From Treponema sp. (GTDB lineage: Bacteria; Spirochaetota; Spirochaetia; Treponematales; Treponemataceae): a stretch of 5,763 bases of DNA. The notes beneath the pieces are model-generated. The model did not search any database. It was not told the origin of the DNA and saw only the letters and a list, made by a program, of their open reading frames with translations. Position numbers and translations under genes: made by a program. Positions 1-5,670 of this stretch are shown piece after piece; the first letter of the stretch is position 1; each line of letters starts with the position of its first letter. Location: the NCBI GenBank assembly GCA_024699205.1, contig JAILQA010000101.1, forward strand, positions 1-5,763, read 5' to 3'.

Positions 1-824
1 CAAAGAAGATTGCAGAAGCTCTTCATGTTTGCGGTTTGATGAACATGCAGTACGCAATTGAAGACGGAAAGGTTTATGTAATTGAGGCAAATCCAAGAGC
101 TTCGCGAACTGTCCCACTCGTATCGAAAGTTTGCGACACTCAGATGGCCCGCCTTGCAACAAGAATGATGCTTGGTGAATCCTTGAAATCTCTGGGCTTG
201 AAGGACAAAGTGATTCCGTACTACGGTGCAAAAGAGGCTGTTCTTCCTTGGGCACGCTTCCCTGGAGTTGACCCTATTCTTGGACCTGAAATGCGTTCTA
301 CTGGTGAAGTTCTTGGATTGGCTCAGGACTTCCCACTGGCCTTCTACAAGGCAGAAGAAGCTGCCGGTGATGAGCTTCCACACGCTCCAGCTGCCTGGGA
401 AAACAAGAAGGTTCTTATCAGCCTTAGCAACAAGGAAAACCTTAAGGACCAGGTAGTTACCATTGGTAAGACTTTGAAGGATTTGGGCTTTACACTTATT
501 GGTACCCAGGGCACAGCCGATTTCTACAATGCCTGCGGAATCAAGTGCGACGTTGTAAACAAGATTGGCGGCGGACGTCCTGATGTTGTTGATTTGATTA
601 TGAACAAGGATGTTTGCCTGGTAATCAATACTCCAAAAGCACAGAGAAACTATGCCGAAGACCGAAAGACAATTCGCAAGGCTTGCTTGAAGTACAAGGT
701 TCCTTATATTACAACACTTGCTGGTGCGCTGGCTGCTGTAAAAGGTATTCAGAGTGTTAAGAATGGAAACGGTGGCGAAGGCGGAGTTAAGAGCTTACAG
801 GAATACCACAGTATGATTAGATAA
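1..824 (+). CDS. carB: Carbamoyl-phosphate synthase large subunit, C-terminal part (5' truncated)
   Basis: This is the last 273 codons of CarB; the reading frame begins at base 3 and the rest (about 800 residues in the family) lies left of the window. CarB makes carbamoyl phosphate from bicarbonate, ATP and ammonia delivered by CarA, feeding pyrimidine and arginine synthesis in the cytosol. The visible part begins inside the second ATP-grasp domain. The ligands known from E. coli CarB are present: Gln at 48-50, then EANPRASRT with Glu at 84-86 and Asn at 90-92. The conserved FPGVDPILGPEMRSTGEV block follows. From about base 405 comes the MGS-like allosteric domain, with a TQGT loop, NKIGGGRPDVVD and INTPKAQRNYAEDRKTIR, ending in a typical Q-x-H tail (QEYHSMIR). 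No frameshift is seen. A terminator ends the unit, so the gene downstream is not in its operon. Identification is very secure. Confidence 0.97.
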   Translation, partial: KKIAEALHVCGLMNMQYAIEDGKVYVIEANPRASRTVPLVSKVCDTQMARLATRMMLGESLKSLGLKDKVIPYYGAKEAVLPWARFPGVDPILGPEMRSTGEVLGLAQDFPLAFYKAEEAAGDELPHAPAAWENKKVLISLSNKENLKDQVVTIGKTLKDLGFTLIGTQGTADFYNACGIKCDVVNKIGGGRPDVVDLIMNKDVCLVINTPKAQRNYAEDRKTIRKACLKYKVPYITTLAGALAAVKGIQSVKNGNGGEGGVKSLQEYHSMIR

Positions 825-825
825 G

Positions 826-888
826 AGATTCCCGCATCAGGTACGGGAATGACAGATGATGTCATTGTCGGGCTTGACCCGACAATCT
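826..888. repeat. Head-to-head pair of 29-bp palindromic (REP-like) units
   Basis: Two related 29-bp units face each other across a 5-bp spacer: 826-854 on + and 860-888 on -. Each runs from AGATT to AATGACA and folds on itself. Unit 1 has ATTCCCG/CGGGAAT (828-834 with 844-850); unit 2 has ATTGTCGGG/CCCGACAAT (864-872 with 878-886, 5-nt loop). By eye 20 of 29 positions match, and differences in the stems are compensated (a C-G pair replaced by G-C, another by T-A). AATGACA (848-854) can also pair with TGTCATT (860-866), competing with both hairpins. I recall similar motifs scattered in Treponema and other bacterial genomes; that is memory, not a search. It lies between the carB stop and the terminator, so it is probably transcribed as part of the carB 3' UTR. 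Confidence 0.7.
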
Positions 889-890
889 AT

Positions 891-925
891 ACGCCAGTTC
901 CGATTGGGGGCTGGCGTTTTTTTTT
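891..925 (+). terminator. Rho-independent terminator of carB
   Basis: ACGCCAG (891-897) pairs with CTGGCGT (911-917). The stem extends inward by two G-T and two C-G pairs (898-901 with 907-910), leaving a 5-nt loop at 902-906. The stem runs directly into nine T residues (917-925). This is a textbook intrinsic terminator for transcription coming from carB. The reverse strand has no T-run after the stem, so it is not bidirectional. Confidence 0.92.
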
Positions 926-941
926 AAGGTTTCTTTCTCTA

Positions 942-970
942 CTGAAATATTTTTCAAAATCCTATATAAT
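942..970 (+). promoter_or_regulatory. Probable sigma-70 promoter of the exonuclease III gene
   Basis: A perfect -10 box TATAAT (965-970) sits 17 bp after a weak -35 CTGAAA (942-947, 4 of 6 consensus bases). Transcription would start near 977 and give a leader of about 54 nt to the ATG at 1031. The position just after the carB terminator supports an independent transcription unit. The -10 is convincing, the -35 less so. Confidence 0.5.
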
Positions 971-1030
971 TCCTTATATAAGATGCAGAATGCGCCACTG
1001 CTCGCGTTTCTTTAAACACAGGAGTAAAAA

Positions 1031-1861
1031 ATGACCTTAATCTCATGGAACATAGATTCAATCAACGCAGCCCTAACTTCAACTTCGGACAGGGCACAGC
1101 TGTCTAAGGCGGTACTGAAAAAGTTGGGTGGCTACAAGGCTGATATAATCGCAATTCAGGAAACAAAGCTGCCGGCGGAAGGACCAAGTCCAAAGCACCA
1201 GGAGCTACTGGCGGAATATTTTCCCGGTTATAAGGTAGAATGGCTTTCTTCTGTTCCGCCAGCTAAAAAAGGCTATGCGGGAACAATGATTTTGTACAAA
1301 GAAGGTTTGACTGCAAAACGAGAAGTGCCCCGCCTTGGAGCCCCAGATACAATGGATGATGAAGGCCGCCTGCTGGTTCTTGAGTTTGACAATTTTTATT
1401 TCGCCAACGTTTACACACCAAACTCTGGCGACGAACTTAAACGCCTTGCCCAACGCCAGCAGTGGGACAAACTTTATGCCGACTATCTGGCCGCCCTGGA
1501 CACCAAAAAGCCTGTTATTGCCTGTGGCGACTTCAACGTTGCTCACAAAGAAATTGACCTTGCAAATCCGGCAAGCAACCATTTTTCTGCCGGCTTTACC
1601 GACGAAGAGCGCGAGGGCTTTACAAAGCTGCTTGCCCGCGGTTTTACTGACAGTTTCCGCCACATCCATGGCGACGTAAAAGACATTTATTCCTGGTGGG
1701 GTCAGAGAATCAAAACCAGCAAAATCAATAACTCGGGCTGGCGCATTGATTATTTCCTCGTAAGTGACCGCATCAAAGAAAAAATCATAAAATCAGAAAT
1801 GATAGATTCGGGACCTCGCCAGGATCATACTCCAATTCTGCTGGAAATTGATATCGGTTAA
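1031..1861 (+). CDS. xth: Exodeoxyribonuclease III / AP endonuclease (EEP family)
   Basis: This 276-residue protein has the normal length for Xth/ExoIII, a cytosolic enzyme that cuts the DNA backbone 5' to abasic sites and trims 3' ends in base-excision repair. The active-site blocks appear in order: SWNID (metal-binding Asn7), QETK (Glu44), NVYTPNSG (126-133, Tyr128), GDFNVAH (Asp167 and Asn169), YSWWG, WRIDYFLVS (Asp240), and a closing DH pair (Asp265-His266) in RQDHTPI. All catalytic positions known for the endonuclease/exonuclease/phosphatase fold are present, so it should be active. The start is set by AGGAG (1020-1024), six bases before ATG. It has its own promoter and lies behind the carB terminator. 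It converges on the next gene with only 34 bp between the stop codons and no clear terminator there. Confidence 0.95.
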   Translation: MTLISWNIDSINAALTSTSDRAQLSKAVLKKLGGYKADIIAIQETKLPAEGPSPKHQELLAEYFPGYKVEWLSSVPPAKKGYAGTMILYKEGLTAKREVPRLGAPDTMDDEGRLLVLEFDNFYFANVYTPNSGDELKRLAQRQQWDKLYADYLAALDTKKPVIACGDFNVAHKEIDLANPASNHFSAGFTDEEREGFTKLLARGFTDSFRHIHGDVKDIYSWWGQRIKTSKINNSGWRIDYFLVSDRIKEKIIKSEMIDSGPRQDHTPILLEIDIG

Positions 1862-1895
1862 TCTAATTTGGCAGGCTGAGAATTGTACTTCTATC

Positions 1896-3344
1896 TTATT
1901 CCGCCTGCTGCAGACTGTATTCTTTCTTCATCCCGTGTGCACCAAAAATCTGCCAGTTCCCCTGACCCAGACGTTGTAAGATTGCAAGGCGTTCCTGAGC
2001 ACACAAAGCAGGATCTGTATCAACTGAGGTCATAAGAACTGGAGCGTACTGATTATAGGTAGCCTGTTCTTTTGTTAGACCGTGCATATTTATGTAAATA
2101 TCCCCTGAAAAAACAATATTATGAATATAATCAATTAAAACGGTTTCACCTTTCAGATGGCCGCCTTTTGCCTGGTAGACTTCAAAATGCATTTCGCCAA
2201 TGTCGAAAAAGCCAATCTGTTCAAGCGGTTCTTTTATTTCTTTTGGAGATGACCAGAGAGCTTTTACCTTTTCGGGAGCTGGTGGATTATAAAGTGTTAG
2301 CGCCTTGCAGATATTGATGTAAGGTTTGTGAAGAGGATTCTGTTCGCGGTATGCATCCTCACCCCTTGCTTCAAGCGCAAGACATTCCTTTGAATCTTGA
2401 CTTGCAATAATTTCATCAAAAAGAGGAAGGAGTCCACAGTGATCTACATCTGCATGAGTGATGTAAATGCGTTTTTTCATTGTATCGTAATCGGGCAAAA
2501 GCTCGCGGAAAAGTTTTTCCATTTCTTCACGATAAAGTGCATAGCCGCTATCGATAAACAAGACTTCACCACAGCTTTTCAGAATTGCAGTGTTACTTCC
2601 GCATGGAGGTTCAATCAAAATTATTTCTGAATTATCCGTTATCTTATGATGTGAAATGCGTGGGGAAAAAGCAGAACCACGGCATCCGGCCAGGAGATGC
2701 GCAAATCGGCTGATGCTTTCAAAAGTTTTAAAAGGAGAAAGACCTTTTTCGTCCAGCATTTGCATTACAAGATTTGTATTTACAAGAAGGCTGTCTCTTT
2801 TATCTTCAGAAAGTCCAATACAGGAAACAAGTTCCGAAACAAAGGACTGATAAAAAATGCTATTGTCGTAAAACTTCTCTGAATGATTATAATTCAGCAC
2901 GCGAACAGGACAAAGCTTTTTCACCTCTGCAATAAAAGCTTCAAAATGGTTTTCATCTTCTACATAAAGCCCCATTTTGAAGGCCTGAAAATCACTACCG
3001 TTTTCCTGCGAACTTATATAAGAAATATTAAGCTGATAATCATTTATAACTCGGAGAACGTCCGTAACACTACCTGGCTTATCCTGCAGCATAAACTCCA
3101 GCAGAACAATGCTTTTTTCAGTTTTTGGACTTTGAAGATATCCAATTGCTGTCAGCTCTTCATCTGCCTTGCGAAGATTTTCTTCCTCGCCTTCGGCATC
3201 AATAAAAAGTGTATGCGAATCAATTGCCTTATTGTAACTGACGCGGGTAATGTTGATATTCAATTTTGCAAGACATTCGCTGGCCTTTAAAAAAGCCCCT
3301 ATGTGATGCGGCATTGTTGTTATATAGGTTTTCTTAATTTTCAT
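1896..3344 (-). CDS. ACT-ACT-metallo-beta-lactamase-fold hydrolase fusion
   Basis: The 482-residue protein has no signal peptide or membrane segment and should be cytosolic. Residues 5-70 and about 79-150 read as two ACT domains, the small regulatory fold that usually binds amino acids; the second has the typical KPGSVTDVLRVINDYQLNISYI core. A mostly helical linker of about 85 residues follows. A metallo-beta-lactamase fold begins near residue 239: IDSGYAL, then THADVDHCG (His297, Asp299, Asp301, His302), GGH (His396), FSGD (Asp415) and FGAH (His470). These match the five metal-binding motifs, with Asp where the second His of HxHxDH usually stands. The substrate cannot be read from sequence; amino-acid control of the hydrolase is inference. 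There is no Shine-Dalgarno site before ATG, but the first ACT strand starts at residue 5, so this start is favoured. It is divergent from the ABC-F gene. I recall no characterised protein with this architecture. Confidence 0.85.
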   Translation of the reverse strand: MKIKKTYITTMPHHIGAFLKASECLAKLNINITRVSYNKAIDSHTLFIDAEGEEENLRKADEELTAIGYLQSPKTEKSIVLLEFMLQDKPGSVTDVLRVINDYQLNISYISSQENGSDFQAFKMGLYVEDENHFEAFIAEVKKLCPVRVLNYNHSEKFYDNSIFYQSFVSELVSCIGLSEDKRDSLLVNTNLVMQMLDEKGLSPFKTFESISRFAHLLAGCRGSAFSPRISHHKITDNSEIILIEPPCGSNTAILKSCGEVLFIDSGYALYREEMEKLFRELLPDYDTMKKRIYITHADVDHCGLLPLFDEIIASQDSKECLALEARGEDAYREQNPLHKPYINICKALTLYNPPAPEKVKALWSSPKEIKEPLEQIGFFDIGEMHFEVYQAKGGHLKGETVLIDYIHNIVFSGDIYINMHGLTKEQATYNQYAPVLMTSVDTDPALCAQERLAILQRLGQGNWQIFGAHGMKKEYSLQQAE

Positions 3345-3374
3345 TTGACAAGGTATTTTATCATCCTATACAAT
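3345..3374 (+). promoter_or_regulatory. Sigma-70 promoter of the ABC-F gene
   Basis: A perfect -35 box TTGACA (3345-3350) is followed, after 18 bp, by TACAAT (3369-3374, 5 of 6 consensus bases); TATACA (3367-3372) with a 16-bp spacer is an alternative. Transcription would start near 3381. The -35 box directly abuts the start codon of the divergent ACT-hydrolase gene (3342-3344), so RNA polymerase bound here would cover the beginning of that gene. Confidence 0.7.
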
Positions 3375-3380
3375 AAAAGT

Positions 3381-3496
3381 ACATTCATTTTTCAGGAGAC
3401 ATATTGCCAATGTAACTACAAAACAGATTTCCATATTCTTTTTTCTCATTCGAGAGTTTATGCTGGAAGTCAGTTGTAATTTTACAGGAGGCCATT
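3381..3496 (+). promoter_or_regulatory. Long ABC-F leader with an internal ribosome site and mini-ORF
   Basis: The leader of about 116 nt holds a second ribosome-binding site, AGGAG (3394-3398), far from the real gene start. It is followed five bases later by TTG-CCA-ATG-TAA (3404-3415), which can be read as a three-codon ORF or, from the ATG, as a bare start-stop. An 18-codon ORF beginning at ATG 3460 ends at 3516, inside the ABC-F gene and in another frame. Some ABC-F resistance genes (msrD, vmlR) are induced through leader peptides that stall ribosomes; a similar role here is inference. I found no strong terminator/antiterminator hairpin in the leader, only 4-5 bp pairings. Confidence 0.4.
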
Positions 3497-5065
3497 ATGT
3501 CTATTCAAATCTCTAATCTTTATTTTTCTTATTCTTCTTCTAATTCAACTCTTTTTGAAGATTTTTCTATTCAGTTTTTTGACGGATGGACCTGTATTGC
3601 TGGAAGTAATGGTTGTGGAAAAAGTACACTTCTTAAGCTGATTGCAGGCCTGCTCGAGCCTGATAGTGGAAAGATTTCAGATCTAGGGGTGATTTACTGC
3701 CCACAGGAAACTGCTGATATTCCAGAAAATCTTTATACGGCTTTCTGGTCTGATGATAATGAGGTGCGCAGATTTTTCTCGCGGCTTTGTGTGACTGAAG
3801 AAATGCTTGAACGTTACGACACACTTTCGGGTGGTGAGAAAAAACGGATTCAGATTGCCTGTGCTCTTGCTGAACAACCGTCCGTGCTTCTGCTCGACGA
3901 GCCTACAAATCATCTTGATTCAGCAACAACAAAAATGATTTCTGATGCCCTTGGTGATTTTCATGGTATCGGTATCATGGTAAGTCACGACCGAGGTTTT
4001 GCTGATTCACTTTGCAGCAGGACAATTTATCTTTATAACGAGTCACATTCCTTTGCTGGTGGTCGTGATTGTATCGTGTACGATGTTTATCCATGTGGAC
4101 TCACAAAGGCTCTGGCATTGAGACAGGAAGGCCAGGAACAATCCCGAGGAAATTGGGAAAAACTTAATTCAAAAGCAACTTGGGAAAAACAAAGGAGTGC
4201 AAAACTCGAAGCAGAAAATCAACGTTCAAAAGCCCGTCTTTCAAAAAAAGTCATTAATCTGAATGATCACGATGCAAAACGAAAGCTTGACGTTGCCCGC
4301 ATAAGTGGAAAAGACCGTACAAGTGGAGACGCCAAAGCCCGCCTTGAAACTCAAATCCGCCAGACTGAGACAGAACGCGATAATATTAAGAAATCTCTGC
4401 GTCGTAAGGAAGGTTTTTCTCTTGCAAATACCGATTTTTCAAAAGCGATTATTATTGAAGAAAGTCAGATTCATGCCGGCAGCTATACTTTGCAGATTCC
4501 TCATCTTGAAATAAAGCGTGGTACAAAACTTGCGCTCTCCGGTCAAAACGGATCAGGAAAAACTCTTTTCGTGAATCATGTAATTGGGCTTCTGAAAGCA
4601 AGTGGTCGCGAAAAGGAATTACTTTATCTTCCTCAGGAAATTAGCGATGAAGAGCGCCTTCAGATTCTCCAGGACTTTTCCAGCCTTGAAGAAGACGAGC
4701 GGGGCGAAGTTCTTTCAACCTTGTTCAGATTGGGAAGTGAACCAGGCCGGCTGAGTACAGACCCCCAATCTTCCCCAAATAATAAGGACAGCAACAGGAA
4801 GGAGCAAACTCAGTTAAGTCCCGGTGAACTCCGCAAACTTATGATAGCTCTTGCAGTACAAAAGCCGCTTTCCTTGTTGATTCTTGACGAACCGACAAAT
4901 CACATGGACATTACAAGCGTACTGGCTTTGGAAAAGGCGCTTGCAGCTCTGGAATGTCCTATGATTATTGTGAGTCACGACAAGGCTTTTCTTGAAAAAG
5001 TAACAAATACCTCGCTTGTTGCCGAAAGAAGCTCTGAGTCAACGGGAGTATTGCGAAATTTATAA
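3497..5065 (+). CDS. ABC-F family ATPase (ribosome-associated, possible antibiotic-protection type)
   Basis: The 522-residue protein has two ABC nucleotide-binding domains in one chain and no membrane segment, which defines ABC-F factors: they act at the ribosomal E site rather than transporting. Domain 1: Walker A GSNGCGKST (36-44), Q-loop Gln70, LSGGE (110-114), LLLDEPTNHLD with catalytic Glu135, H-loop His164. Domain 2: GQNGSGKT (349-356), LSPGE (440-444), LILDEPTNHMD with Glu465, His494. The highly charged helical linker of about residues 190-318, with DHDAKRKLD (257-265) and SGKD (270-273), is the region that reaches towards the P-site tRNA in this family. Both catalytic Glu are intact. 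A polar stretch of about 25 residues (414-438) precedes the second signature. Start: AGGAGG (3486-3491), five bases before ATG. Housekeeping translation factor versus drug protection cannot be decided from sequence alone. Confidence 0.93.
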   Translation: MSIQISNLYFSYSSSNSTLFEDFSIQFFDGWTCIAGSNGCGKSTLLKLIAGLLEPDSGKISDLGVIYCPQETADIPENLYTAFWSDDNEVRRFFSRLCVTEEMLERYDTLSGGEKKRIQIACALAEQPSVLLLDEPTNHLDSATTKMISDALGDFHGIGIMVSHDRGFADSLCSRTIYLYNESHSFAGGRDCIVYDVYPCGLTKALALRQEGQEQSRGNWEKLNSKATWEKQRSAKLEAENQRSKARLSKKVINLNDHDAKRKLDVARISGKDRTSGDAKARLETQIRQTETERDNIKKSLRRKEGFSLANTDFSKAIIIEESQIHAGSYTLQIPHLEIKRGTKLALSGQNGSGKTLFVNHVIGLLKASGREKELLYLPQEISDEERLQILQDFSSLEEDERGEVLSTLFRLGSEPGRLSTDPQSSPNNKDSNRKEQTQLSPGELRKLMIALAVQKPLSLLILDEPTNHMDITSVLALEKALAALECPMIIVSHDKAFLEKVTNTSLVAERSSESTGVLRNL

Positions 5066-5097
5066 ACTTAAAATTGCAGCAGATTAAAATAAAACAC

Positions 5098-5126
5098 TTG
5101 CCCTTTTATAAAATTGCTTTTATCAT
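5098..5126 (+). promoter_or_regulatory. Probable sigma-70 promoter of the lipoprotein gene
   Basis: TTGCCC (5098-5103) and TATCAT (5121-5126, 5 of 6 consensus bases) are separated by 17 bp. The start site would fall near 5133, about 24 nt before the ATG at 5157. The -10 box is also the left half of a short inverted repeat, TATCAT/ATGATA (5121-5126 with 5136-5141). I see no terminator between the ABC-F stop at 5065 and this promoter, so read-through from upstream is also possible. Confidence 0.5.
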
Positions 5127-5145
5127 TCTATATATATGATAGAAA

Positions 5146-5150
5146 AGAGG
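5146..5150 (+). promoter_or_regulatory. Ribosome-binding site that fixes the lipoprotein start
   Basis: AGAGG lies six bases before ATG 5157. The in-frame upstream ATG at 5136 has no such site and would lie at or next to the predicted transcription start. The downstream ATG is therefore preferred, which removes seven residues and leaves a more normal lipoprotein signal peptide. Confidence 0.7.
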
Positions 5151-5156
5151 TTTTGC

Positions 5157-5504
5157 ATGAAGAATACTTTAAATCAAAATATAAAAGGCACTGTAAAAAT
5201 ATCTGTAATGTTAATTGCATTTGTCTTGTCTGCTGCAATTTTTGCTGCTTGCGCTTCAAAACCAAAAGTTCTTTCGTCTAAATCTTCCAAGCATATAACT
5301 GTTCAGCAGACAAATATGGGAGTTTATATTGTTGCGCATAGGGAAAAATCAGAAGATATTAAAACTATTCAGCTAACTGATTCAGAAAACGGTGCAACAA
5401 TTGATTTGTCAGACTCTACTTCTGTTACTTTCTTGTGGCCTTTTGCTGAATCAGGAAAATCCTACACACTTAATGCAATTAGAACAAGCTTTGACTTTAG
5501 ATAA
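5157..5504 (+). CDS. Putative lipoprotein, reading frame interrupted by an inverted duplication
   Basis: The ORF gives 115 residues. It opens with a lipoprotein signal peptide: Lys2, Lys10 and Lys14, a hydrophobic stretch (about 15-31), and a relaxed lipobox IFAAC with the lipidated Cys32, followed by ASKPK. It should be exported and anchored in a membrane. Mature residues to Ala107 alternate in a beta-strand pattern (for example TIDLSDSTSVTFLWPFAESG), suggesting a beta-sandwich, but I do not recognise the family. Native sequence ends at base 5477. The next eight codons (IRTSFDFR) and the TAA at 5502-5504 come from an inverted copy of the gene's own downstream part. The intact gene would continue from Ala107 with YLRGDRTKSKETVTFK, as can be read on the minus strand from base 5593 leftward. 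The product as it stands is probably non-functional, if the rearrangement is real. Confidence 0.75.
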   Translation: MKNTLNQNIKGTVKISVMLIAFVLSAAIFAACASKPKVLSSKSSKHITVQQTNMGVYIVAHREKSEDIKTIQLTDSENGATIDLSDSTSVTFLWPFAESGKSYTLNAIRTSFDFR

Positions 5505-5670
5505 TCTTCGTTATACTTTGTGATAGTTGTACTTACGCTGTCAGTTTTAAAAGTAACAGTTTCTTTTGATTTTGTTCTGTCACCTCGGAGATATGCATTA
5601 AGTGTGTAGGATTTTCCTGATTCAGCAAAAGGCCACAAGAAAGTAACAGAAGTAGAGTCTGACAAATCAA
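5401..5670. repeat. Perfect 77-bp inverted repeat (arms 5401-5477 and 5594-5670)
   Basis: The two arms are exact reverse complements over 77 bp, with a 116-bp spacer (5478-5593). They code, on opposite strands, for the same segment DLSDSTSVTFLWPFAESG and onward to TLNA. The match stops at both ends: 5400 and 5671 are both A, and 5478 and 5593 are both A. Absence of any mismatch means a very recent event or an artefact. Confidence 0.97.
5473..5670 (-). pseudogene. Inverted 198-bp copy of the internal lipoprotein coding segment
   Basis: Read from 5670 leftward, this block gives the uninterrupted native sequence DLSDSTSVTFLWPF to TLNAYLRGDRTKSK to KYNEDYLKSKLVLIA. It joins the two parts that are separated on the + strand. 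The 21 bp at 5573-5593 (coding AYLRGDRT on the minus strand) exist only here. It has no start codon or ribosome site of its own from the native gene, so it should not be expressed as a gene. Confidence 0.85.

Noticed and set aside
983..1015. 10-codon leader ORF (MQNAPLLAFL) before the exonuclease III gene
   Set aside because: No Shine-Dalgarno site precedes it and it would begin only about six bases after the predicted transcription start. Short ORFs like this occur by chance.
849..1034. 61-residue + strand ORF between carB and the exonuclease gene
   Set aside because: It runs through the hairpin repeat, the terminator and the promoter, has no ribosome site, and resembles no known protein.
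1205..1669. 154-residue minus-strand ORF inside the exonuclease gene
   Set aside because: It is fully antisense to a clearly conserved enzyme, has low-quality composition and no motif.
1870..1908. GCAGGC/GCCTGC inverted repeat between the convergent genes as a terminator
   Set aside because: The stem is only 6 bp with a 26-nt loop, lacks a T-run on either strand, and its right arm lies inside the hydrolase coding sequence.
2883..3290. 135-residue + strand ORF inside the ACT-hydrolase gene
   Set aside because: It is a shadow frame opposite the ACT domains, rich in Ile, Phe and Lys as expected for antisense of AT-rich coding DNA.
3403..3516. 37-codon leader ORF starting with ATT after AGGAG
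   Set aside because: ATT is a very rare start codon and the peptide shows no recognisable features. The TTG/ATG mini-ORF at the same ribosome site is the simpler reading.
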